From positions 1-14,602 of the forward strand of contig JBOGEX010000155.1 of NCBI GenBank assembly GCA_050741915.1: 14,602 nucleotides of DNA. Direction: 5' to 3'. The stretch comes from JACCTH01 sp050741915. Its GTDB lineage: Bacteria > Actinomycetota > Acidimicrobiia > Spongiisociales > ZC4RG35. Below the pieces are notes generated by a model that did no database searches, was not told where the DNA came from, and worked only from the letters and a program-made list of their open reading frames with translations. A program made the position numbers and the translations under genes. Below, piece after piece: positions 6,545 through 12,806 of this stretch; position 1 is the stretch's first letter, and each line of letters begins with the position of its first letter.

Positions 6545-7060
6545 TCACCCTTTCTCGCACAGGAACGGCTGGCGCCCGCCGCCGGAGTGATAGGCATAGG
6601 CCTGTCCGAGGTGGCTGAGGATGATCTGGGCCCCTTCGACTTGTACCTGGGTATACACCATCCCCGGTTGTGGGCAGCCGAGAGCCCCATCGGGCCAGAC
6701 CACCGCTTCGGCGCTGACGACGTCGATGGCACTCGTTGCTACTCCGAGCCGCTGCGCCAGGTCGGCGATGGCAGCTTCAACCAACGATTGCAGGGCTGGG
6801 TCATAGTCAGGAGGGCTGGGCGAAGAGGTCGTCTGGGTCTCCGAGCTGTTGGTAGTGATAGTCGTGGAAGGCACCCCGGTGGTGCTGGAGACGAGCACGA
6901 GGGTCGTTTCCGATGGCGAGGTGCCGGTTGTGGTTTGGGTTGTGGTTGATTCCGAGTCGGTGGTTGTGGAGGTAGACGGGTCGGCGGAGAGAGAGCCTCC
7001 TCCGCAGGCCACAAGCCCAGCCATCGCAGCGCAGAGAATCAATCGAATTAGGTCGCTCAT
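6545..7060 (-). CDS. Putative lipoprotein with Thr/Ser-rich linker and WPDG-LGCP domain
   Basis: The 171-residue protein begins with a lipoprotein signal: hydrophobic segment and lipobox L16-V-A-C19, so it should be lipid-anchored on the outer face of the membrane. Residues 24-85 are a low-complexity Thr/Ser/Pro linker, probably a flexible or glycosylated spacer. The C-terminal domain (about 87-171) carries V-WPDGALGCPQPG (W122, C129), VYTQVQVEGAQI, AYAYHSGG and a second cysteine, C168, which could form a disulfide with C129. I recall similar WPD-LGCP domains in secreted proteins of unknown function, but I cannot assign a role. The gene starts 19 bp after the methyltransferase stop, so the two are probably one transcript. 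No strong ribosome binding site is visible; AAAGGA lies rather far upstream. Confidence 0.85.
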   Translation of the reverse strand: MSDLIRLILCAAMAGLVACGGGSLSADPSTSTTTDSESTTTQTTTGTSPSETTLVLVSSTTGVPSTTITTNSSETQTTSSPSPPDYDPALQSLVEAAIADLAQRLGVATSAIDVVSAEAVVWPDGALGCPQPGMVYTQVQVEGAQIILSHLGQAYAYHSGGGRQPFLCEKG

Positions 7061-7079
7061 AAGTCTTTGACGTCCTTTT

Positions 7080-8129
7080 TTAACCCCCAGGTTCCCCGAC
7101 CCGGGCGATTAGTACCCTGAAGTCGCCTAATCCACGCACGTGAAGCAGTGTCTCCCCGGCGGTCCGTTGGCTGCGGATTTGCAGGCGGAGGCTTTCGTCG
7201 GTTCCGGCGGCGGCGAGTTCTTGGCGCCGGAGGTCGGCGAGCCGCTCACGGAGCCCCCAGTTTTCCAAGAAGTCGTCCTGTCGCATCAGATGGCAATCCC
7301 AGCCGGCCTCCTCGCAAACCGCGATCAGCGCAGAGAAGTTGACGTCCGAGGTGATATCTGTCGCCCCTGGCTCATCGAGGGGATGAGGGCCGAGGTGATG
7401 AAGGCGATAGGTTCTGAGGGTGCCGTCGGCGCGGCGATGGGAGAGGTTCTCGGCCAACTCGCCGTAATCGACGATCAGCAAGGCACCGGCAGTCATGCGA
7501 GAAAGGATCTCCCTCAGCCATTCGGTAGCGGCGAGCTGGCACTCGACCCAACCACCCAGCTCGACCGGACCCGCGAACCGATCAAGCCACTTCTGAACTT
7601 CTGGTCGGACCGGTGCGTCGACGAATACCAACTTATCGTCGTCCAATCCGACCCATCGCTCCCGCCACCCCCCGGGAGTGAGCTGAGCAAGGGCAGTCGG
7701 AAGGTTGTCGACCACCTCGTTGGCGATGACCACGCCCCTCAACCCGTTGGGAAGAAGATCTAAGGAGTCGACGACACGACTCACCGGCAATAGATCGCTC
7801 AGCGCCGCTCGGGCAGCGAGCGAAACCTCCACCGCCCAAGCGTCAAGCTCAATCTCGGTGAGAAGGGAACGCAGTAAGGAGCCTGACCCGGCCCCGGTCT
7901 CGACGAGAGTGAACGGATCGCCAATCCGCTCCCGTTCCGCCTCGACAAACCGAGCCAGTGTGGCGCCGAACAATGGGCTGACCTCAGGACTGGTGAGAAA
8001 GTCGCCTGTGGCCACCGAACGTAGCTTGTCGGCGGCGAAGAACCCGCCCGGTCCGTATAGAGCAAGCTCCATGAACCGCTCGAAGGAAATCGGTCCGTTC
8101 CGGGAAATCTCCTCTCGAATCGCTTCCAT
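7080..8129 (-). CDS. SAM-dependent methyltransferase, MidA/NDUFAF7 family (DUF185)
   Basis: The family's mitochondrial member NDUFAF7 (MidA) methylates an arginine of the NDUFS2 subunit during complex I assembly; targets of the bacterial members are largely unknown. The 349-residue protein matches family length and motifs: GPISFERFMELALYGPGGFF at the start (12-31), DFLTSPEVSPLFG (43-55), SAM-binding motif I LVETGAGSGS (75-84), ANEVVDNLP (136-144), LLIVDYG near 220, and TDITSDVNFSAL in the C-terminal half. The ATG at 8129 opens the conserved N-terminus. It lies only 20 bp from the divergent Clp N-domain gene. A lipoprotein gene follows 19 bp downstream. A functional tie to the NuoEF-containing operon 3 kb away is possible but unsupported. 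Confidence 0.93.
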   Translation of the reverse strand: MEAIREEISRNGPISFERFMELALYGPGGFFAADKLRSVATGDFLTSPEVSPLFGATLARFVEAERERIGDPFTLVETGAGSGSLLRSLLTEIELDAWAVEVSLAARAALSDLLPVSRVVDSLDLLPNGLRGVVIANEVVDNLPTALAQLTPGGWRERWVGLDDDKLVFVDAPVRPEVQKWLDRFAGPVELGGWVECQLAATEWLREILSRMTAGALLIVDYGELAENLSHRRADGTLRTYRLHHLGPHPLDEPGATDITSDVNFSALIAVCEEAGWDCHLMRQDDFLENWGLRERLADLRRQELAAAGTDESLRLQIRSQRTAGETLLHVRGLGDFRVLIARVGEPGG

Positions 8130-8137
8130 CGTCGGGT

Positions 8138-8144
8138 TACCGTA
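8138..8144. promoter_or_regulatory. Overlapping divergent -10 elements
   Basis: On the plus strand, TACCGT (8138-8143) ends 6 nt before the GTG at 8150. On the minus strand, TACGGT (8144-8139) ends 9 nt before the ATG at 8129. The two hexamers share five base pairs within the 20-bp gap between the divergent start codons. No Shine-Dalgarno spacing is possible for the plus-strand gene (GAGG touches the start), which supports leaderless or near-leaderless transcripts. Convincing -35 boxes are not seen. Confidence 0.45.
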
Positions 8145-8149
8145 GAGGT

Positions 8150-8746
8150 GTGTTCCAGCGGTTTACCGACCGCGCCCGACGAGTAGTCGTGCTCGCCCAA
8201 GAGGAAGCGCGGCTACTCAATCATTCCTACATCGGCACGGAGCACATTCTGCTCGGACTTATGGCTGAGGAAGAGGGCATCGCCGCCCAGGCATTGACCC
8301 GGATGGGCGTCGACCTGGGCCAGGTGCGGAGCGCGGTCGAGGAGATCATCGGAGCCGGCACGCAGGCCCCGTCAGGGCACATCCCGTTTACCCCCCGCGC
8401 CAAGAAAATCCTCGAACTCTCCCTGCGCGAGTCGATCGACCTCGGCCACGACTACATAGGGACGGAACACATCTTGTTGGGCATGGTGCGTGAAGGGGAG
8501 GGAGTAGCGAGTCAGATTCTCGAGCGCTATGGCGCTGGCACCTATGAGGTCCGGACTGCAGTCGTAAGTCTCCTGGGAGTCGACCCGACGAGGACCAGAC
8601 AGCCGGCATCTCCTCCGCTAGGCCGAGTCCGTGGGAGCTCCTGCCCCCATCCCGCCGAGGCCCTGGAGGTGCGTCCCGCCGAAGGATTCCGCACCGTTCG
8701 GTGTTCGCGCTGCGGCCAGCTCGTCGGAGTGTTGCCAGCGGCATAA
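8150..8746 (+). CDS. Stand-alone Clp N-domain protein with C-terminal Cys-rich tail
   Basis: The protein (198 residues) consists of two Clp_N repeats as found at the head of the ClpC unfoldase: MFQRFTDRARRVVVLAQEEA through residue 67, and FTPRAKKILELSLRES through about 143, each with the YIGTEHILLG motif. In ClpC this domain recruits adaptors and substrates. Here the AAA+ modules are missing and the frame ends cleanly, so it is not a truncation at the window edge. After a Pro-rich linker, the tail holds C165-P-H167 and C185-SR-C188, a possible small zinc site. By analogy to other ATPase-free ClpC-like proteins (for example mycobacterial ClpC2) it may act as an adaptor, decoy or stress sensor. 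The GTG start reproduces the canonical ClpC N-terminus and lies 6 nt after a TACCGT -10, suggesting leaderless translation. Confidence 0.9.
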   Translation: MFQRFTDRARRVVVLAQEEARLLNHSYIGTEHILLGLMAEEEGIAAQALTRMGVDLGQVRSAVEEIIGAGTQAPSGHIPFTPRAKKILELSLRESIDLGHDYIGTEHILLGMVREGEGVASQILERYGAGTYEVRTAVVSLLGVDPTRTRQPASPPLGRVRGSSCPHPAEALEVRPAEGFRTVRCSRCGQLVGVLPAA

Positions 8747-8750
8747 GGGC

Positions 8751-8756
8751 TACCGT
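8751..8756 (+). promoter_or_regulatory. Candidate -10 of a leaderless LLM oxidoreductase transcript
   Basis: TACCGT is followed by exactly six bases and then the ATG at 8763. This is the same hexamer and spacing as before the Clp N-domain gene. There is no Shine-Dalgarno upstream of this ATG. The element begins 5 bp after the Clp N-domain stop, so the gene may have its own promoter despite the short gap. Confidence 0.5.
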
Positions 8757-8762
8757 CACGCT

Positions 8763-9614
8763 ATGGATTTTGGCGTCATGATCTTCCCCACCGACTCAAC
8801 ACCCGGGCCCACCGAGCTCGGTCGCTCAGTTGAGGACCTTGGATTCGAATCCCTCTGGTTACCCGAGCACTCGCACATCCCGACTGCGCGGCGAACACCT
8901 TGGGGGGGCGTCAAAGGAGCCGCTCCCCTTCCCGACTGGTACTGGAAAACTCTCGATGCGTTCGTAGCGTTGGGCGCCGTTGCGGCGGTGACCTCGACGC
9001 TCAAGCTCGGCACTGGCATCACTCTCGTCGCCCAACGCGATCCGATCTGGCTGGCCAAGGAAGTCGCCAGCCTCGATGTCATCTCGGGAGGACGCGTTCT
9101 GTTCGGAATCGGCTACGGCTGGAACAAAGAGGAGATGGCCTCTCACGGCGTGGCTTATACCGAGCGACGCGCTCTCGTCCGCGAGAAGGTGCTGATGATG
9201 AGAAGCCTCTGGACCGACGAGGTGTCCGAGCACAAGGGCGAGCATCTTCAGCTCGAACCGTCGTGGGCCTTTCCCAAGCCAGTCCAGCGACCGCATCCAC
9301 CGATCATCATGGGCGGCGCCGCGGCGCCGAAGACCATCGGCGACATGGTCGAGTTCTGCGACGGTTGGATGCCACTGGCGACCCGCCACGACATCTCCGG
9401 CCGCCTCGAAGACGTACGGAGCGCGATCGCATCCGCCGGCCGTGACGTCAAGTCCTTTGACATCACCGCCTACAGCGCCAAGGCCGACCCGGAGCTGATC
9501 GAGCGGCTGATCGGCCTCGACGTGAACCGGATCGTCTTCAACCTCCCGCAGAAAAGCCCCGAGGATGTCAACTCCCGGCTTGCCAGCCTCAGCGAGCTGA
9601 TCCAACAGTTCTGA
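8763..9614 (+). CDS. LLM-class (luciferase-like) F420-dependent oxidoreductase
   Basis: Members of this family are TIM-barrel enzymes that use the deazaflavin F420 (some use FMN) to reduce or oxidise small molecules. The 283-residue protein shows the family hallmarks: MDFGVMIFPT opening strand, G-ESLWLPEHSHIP, LGTGITLVAQRDPIWLAKEVASLDVISGGR (about 82-111), GIGYGWNKEEM, PHPPIIMGG and DGWMPLA. It resembles the group of probable F420-dependent oxidoreductases common in actinobacteria; the substrate cannot be told. The open frame extends 44 codons upstream into the Clp N-domain gene, but the conserved protein starts at the ATG at 8763, which sits 6 nt after a TACCGT sequence. Confidence 0.95.
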   Translation: MDFGVMIFPTDSTPGPTELGRSVEDLGFESLWLPEHSHIPTARRTPWGGVKGAAPLPDWYWKTLDAFVALGAVAAVTSTLKLGTGITLVAQRDPIWLAKEVASLDVISGGRVLFGIGYGWNKEEMASHGVAYTERRALVREKVLMMRSLWTDEVSEHKGEHLQLEPSWAFPKPVQRPHPPIIMGGAAAPKTIGDMVEFCDGWMPLATRHDISGRLEDVRSAIASAGRDVKSFDITAYSAKADPELIERLIGLDVNRIVFNLPQKSPEDVNSRLASLSELIQQF

Positions 9615-9624
9615 TGGAAACCCA

Positions 9625-9659
9625 GGGTTGTAACCGTCGTACAGCGACGGTTACAGCCC
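9625..9659. terminator. Hairpin between convergent genes, probable bidirectional terminator
   Basis: A 15-bp stem (9625-9639 with 9645-9659, one U-G pair) closes a 5-nt loop. The core GTAACCGTCG/CGACGGTTAC is perfect. It lies between the stop of the oxidoreductase (9614) and the stop of the DUF402 gene (9680). No T-run follows on either strand, so it is not a textbook intrinsic terminator; an operator-like role is also possible. Confidence 0.55.
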
Positions 9660-9679
9660 GCAGAAACCTCAATTGGTCG

Positions 9680-10201
9680 TTAAACCGCTCTTACCAGCTC
9701 CAGCCAGCGCCCCGCCGCTGTCCCGAAAGGCTCATCGTGTCGCCCAAGAGCTTCAACTGCCTTTTTCGAGGCCGCTCGCGCCGCTTCGATGAGGTAAGCG
9801 GGATAAGCGTATCGGACCTGGTGGTCGAGGAACTCTTCCTCGTCGAGGACCTCGACGGAGGCATCGAGGTTACGGACCACGTCTAGATCCAGGTCAATCG
9901 AAGCGACGCGGTCATCTTGCCAGTCGCCTGGAGTCCCAATGTTGAGGTAAATCTCATGGCGCGGGTGATCCCAATAGAACTCGGCCATCCACCACTGGTC
10001 TCGCGGGATAACGGCAACAAAGCCCGAAGACAGGGCAATGGGTGCTTCTTTGCCGCGCTGAATGACGGACCCTTGGGAGGTGTACAACCACACGCCGAAG
10101 GCGTCCTCCCCAAGCCATTCACTTTCGAACTGCCAGTGTTTGTGATCGGGCCATTTCCGCATGTCGACCTGGACTGGCGTAACAACGGCGCGCTCCACCA
10201 C
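9680..10201 (-). CDS. DUF402 domain protein (FomD/nucleotide phosphatase-like)
   Basis: The protein (about 173 residues) has the DUF402 pattern: WWMAEFYWDHPRHEIYLNIGTPGDW, then SIDLDLDVVRN, VEVLDEEEFLDHQVRYAYPAYL, with the acidic cluster that binds divalent metal in this family. Characterised relatives hydrolyse nucleoside di- or triphosphates or, in FomD, a cytidylylated phosphonate intermediate; no substrate can be inferred here. The GTG at 10201 is two bases after the TAG of the formate dehydrogenase FeS gene, so it is probably translated from the same mRNA. Alternative starts are the next GTG (10198) and the ATG at 10162. The frame is open far upstream inside the FeS gene but that part is low in family signal and antiphase to a real gene. 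Its role in a formate dehydrogenase operon is unknown. Confidence 0.82.
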   Translation of the reverse strand: MVERAVVTPVQVDMRKWPDHKHWQFESEWLGEDAFGVWLYTSQGSVIQRGKEAPIALSSGFVAVIPRDQWWMAEFYWDHPRHEIYLNIGTPGDWQDDRVASIDLDLDVVRNLDASVEVLDEEEFLDHQVRYAYPAYLIEAARAASKKAVEALGRHDEPFGTAAGRWLELVRAV

Positions 10202-10203
10202 AG

Positions 10204-11157
10204 CTAGTCGCTTCGGGCCCGGCGGAGAACGATATCGACCGGAGTCGACGCCAAGTCGCCCAGTTCCTGGACGTACTCGTAGCCGAATCGGCCCTTGATG
10301 CAAAGGTGTCCCCCGGTAACCGAGTGGTCGCGGGGCGAGGTGACTTTGACAATGCGGTTGTCCTGAACGTGCAGATCGAGGTTGCAACCAACGCCGCAGT
10401 ACGAGCAGACGGTGCGGGTAACGGTTTGGCGCTCTTCGTCCCAGAGGTCTGCTTGCCGCAACTCGTGCTCGGAACGAAACATCAATGCCCCAGTCGGGCA
10501 AACACCGATGCAGTTGCCACAGAACACGCAGGCGCCTTCCGGGAGCTGCACGTCGAACTCCGTCGAGATGCGGGCGTCGAAGCCCCGCCCAGCGACCGCG
10601 ATAGCAAAGGTGTTTTGAGCGTCGTCGCCGCAAGCCTCCACACATTTATAACAAAGGATGCAGCGCGAGTAGTCGCGCACATACAAGGTGTTGTCGATCT
10701 TGGCGGCCTGATGTACCGTCTCGGCGCCGTGGCCGTCAACCGGATGATGATGACCAGCGTGACGTCGATCGCGGTCCTCAGCCGCAGGTGCAGCGGGACC
10801 GAACCGCTCAGCATCGACGTCGTAAATCTCCATCCACTCCCGCGTCGACTGGTCGACAAGCGAAAGGTCAACCGACGAGGCCAGCATCTCGAACACGAGC
10901 TTGCGCGAATGGCGAACCCGTTCGGATTCGGTCTGCACCACCATGCCTGATTCGACTTTCCGCGAGCACGAGGGAACCAGAGTCCGACTTCCCTCGACCT
11001 CGACCACACAAACCCGACAAACGTTGACTGGAGCCAGAGTCTCGAGGTAACAAAGCGTGGGCTGCTCTTTGTCGATCGATCGGCAAGCCTCGAGGAGTGT
11101 CGCTCCCGGATCGATGACCACGTCAGCGCCGTCGATCGTCAATGCAACTTGTGTCAT
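10204..11157 (-). CDS. Formate dehydrogenase alpha chain, separate N-terminal iron-sulfur part
   Basis: The 317-residue protein is the electron-wire portion of an NAD-linked formate dehydrogenase alpha subunit. It has a [2Fe-2S] ferredoxin domain (C36, C47, C50, C64) and a 2x[4Fe-4S] domain (C166/C169/C172/C176 and C210/C213/C216/C220 with CP). It then has the [4Fe-4S] domain that normally begins the Mo/W-bisMGD chain (C251-SY-C254-GVG-C258 and C286 in HLCIKGRFGYEYV). It stops about 30 residues after C286, with no molybdopterin domain. The usual His-Cys [4Fe-4S] ligands are missing: no cysteine lies between 64 and 166. A His-rich stretch (133-149) is found there. Start and preceding NuoEF stop overlap (ATGA), so translation is coupled. 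It should partner the selenocysteine catalytic gene and NuoEF to complete one enzyme. Confidence 0.92.
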   Translation of the reverse strand: MTQVALTIDGADVVIDPGATLLEACRSIDKEQPTLCYLETLAPVNVCRVCVVEVEGSRTLVPSCSRKVESGMVVQTESERVRHSRKLVFEMLASSVDLSLVDQSTREWMEIYDVDAERFGPAAPAAEDRDRRHAGHHHPVDGHGAETVHQAAKIDNTLYVRDYSRCILCYKCVEACGDDAQNTFAIAVAGRGFDARISTEFDVQLPEGACVFCGNCIGVCPTGALMFRSEHELRQADLWDEERQTVTRTVCSYCGVGCNLDLHVQDNRIVKVTSPRDHSVTGGHLCIKGRFGYEYVQELGDLASTPVDIVLRRARSD

Positions 11158-12806
11158 ATGAGACCCATGGCAATCGCCGACTGCACAACCGAAGCCGCGG
11201 TATGACCGAGTCCGCAAATCGAGGCATCTTTCATCGCCATGTCGAGATCCCCGATCAGAGATCGATCCAGCGCTCCGCCCCCGGCCCGGGCCACGGCCTC
11301 CTCGATGCGCACCGTACCCACCCGGCAGGGCACACACTGACCGCAGCTCTCGTCACGAAAGAAGCGCGCTACCCGGCGGACGATGTCTCCCATGTCACGA
11401 GTGGCGTTGAACGCCATCACCACACCGGAGCCAAGCGAAACTCCGCGGGCTCGGGCGTCTTCAAAGGTGAGAGGCATCGAGAGGTACTCGGTCCCGACAA
11501 AAAAGCCAGCAGCGCCGCCGAGGAGAATCGCTCTCGGTGTCCCTGAGAATCCGCCAGCCAGTTCGACCAGCTCCCCAAGCGTCGTCCCCATCTCGATTTC
11601 ATAGGTTCCCGGTCGAGCGATGTCACCCGACAGACAAAAGAGCCTGGTGCCGGTGGAGTCGGCGGTGCCGGACGAGGCATAGCCTTCGCCTCCCCCGAGA
11701 ACGATCCCGGCGACGTTGATGAGCGTCTCGACATTGTTGATCACCGTCGGCCGACCAAACAATCCAGCCTGGGCGGGAAACGGCGGCTTCTGACGTGGCT
11801 CACCCCGGAATCCCTCGATCGAGTTGAACAGGGCCGTCTCTTCGCCGCAGATGTACGCGCCCTGACCGCGAAAGACCTCAATTTTCAGATCGCCCAGGAA
11901 ACCGGCCCGACCAGCCTCTTCGATTGCCTGGCTGAGGCGCATGGTGGCTACCGGATACTCGCCCCTTATATAGACGTAGCCTTTGGCACAGCTCGTGGCG
12001 AAGGCGGCGATAGCGATCGCTTCGACAACTGCGAAAGGGTCGCCTTCCATTACGACCCGATCTTTGAACGTGCCTGGCTCCGATTCGTCGGCGTTGCAGA
12101 CCAAATAGTGGGGAGCCGATTCCCGGGCGACGGCTTCCCACTTCACACCGGTGGGAAAAGCTGCTCCCCCCCGCCCTTTCAGCCCTGACTTCTTCACCTC
12201 GGCTATGACCGCCTCCGCACCGATGTCGACTGCCCGCCGGAGACCCTCGAATCCGCCGGCTGCGACGTATTCGTCAAGCGAAGTTGGGTCGACTTTGCCC
12301 ACCCGGCGAAGCAACGGGCCGCCATGAACAACTCCAGGGGCTCCATCCACCCGCACCTGATCAGCCTCTCCGGCGCGCTGAACAAACACCGCCGGCCGCT
12401 GGTCGCACTGACCCAGGCAGGCCGAAGGAACCACGTCATCCCGTCCAGCGAGTTGGGCAAGGAGCTCAAGCCCCCCCGACTGCCGGCAGGCAATGTCGTC
12501 GCAGACGTGGGTCACGACCGGCGGCCTTTCCTCAGTCGAGATCAGGGTGTAGAAGCTCGCTACTCCAAACGCCTCGGCGGGAGGAACCAGGAGCCGGCGA
12601 CTGATCTCGTTGAGAGCTCCCCGGCTCACCCACCCAATCTCGGACTGCACCGCGGCCAACGCCGGGAGCAGCATGTGGCGGTGACCACGGGCCGCGTGAC
12701 CACCCTTGACCACCTGGCCGTTGCCGGATTCGACGGGGTCGACCAGGTGGGCTATCACCGCCCGCTCTGCCTCGCTCGGCTCATCGGCCATGAACCGGAG
12801 GTCCAT
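11154..12806 (-). CDS. Formate dehydrogenase beta subunit, NuoE-NuoF fusion (NADH/FMN module)
   Basis: This subunit passes electrons between the formate dehydrogenase clusters and NAD+. The 550 residues join a NuoE-type thioredoxin-like [2Fe-2S] domain (C102-x4-C107, C130-x3-C134) to a NuoF-type domain. The latter has FMN/NADH motifs GRGGAAFPTG (211-220), NADESEPGTFKDR (238-250) and RGQGAYICGEETAL, and a [4Fe-4S] site C488-GQ-C491-VP-C494 with C531. Length and fusion match the beta subunit of the soluble NAD-dependent formate dehydrogenase of Methylobacterium. The ATG at 12806 directly abuts the TGA of the catalytic gene, and an alternative ATG lies five codons in. The stop overlaps the next start (ATGA). 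All cofactor ligands are present, so it looks functional. Confidence 0.95.
   Translation of the reverse strand: MDLRFMADEPSEAERAVIAHLVDPVESGNGQVVKGGHAARGHRHMLLPALAAVQSEIGWVSRGALNEISRRLLVPPAEAFGVASFYTLISTEERPPVVTHVCDDIACRQSGGLELLAQLAGRDDVVPSACLGQCDQRPAVFVQRAGEADQVRVDGAPGVVHGGPLLRRVGKVDPTSLDEYVAAGGFEGLRRAVDIGAEAVIAEVKKSGLKGRGGAAFPTGVKWEAVARESAPHYLVCNADESEPGTFKDRVVMEGDPFAVVEAIAIAAFATSCAKGYVYIRGEYPVATMRLSQAIEEAGRAGFLGDLKIEVFRGQGAYICGEETALFNSIEGFRGEPRQKPPFPAQAGLFGRPTVINNVETLINVAGIVLGGGEGYASSGTADSTGTRLFCLSGDIARPGTYEIEMGTTLGELVELAGGFSGTPRAILLGGAAGFFVGTEYLSMPLTFEDARARGVSLGSGVVMAFNATRDMGDIVRRVARFFRDESCGQCVPCRVGTVRIEEAVARAGGGALDRSLIGDLDMAMKDASICGLGHTAASVVQSAIAMGLI

Noticed and set aside
8859..9605. 248-codon antisense frame across the LLM oxidoreductase
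   Set aside because: The sense frame has clear family motifs; the antisense frame shows none and has no plausible start region.
9680..10645. Longer DUF402 frame starting at 10645
   Set aside because: The extra N-terminal part is arginine-rich shadow sequence antiphase to the well-supported FeS subunit gene; the DUF402 signal begins only after 10201.
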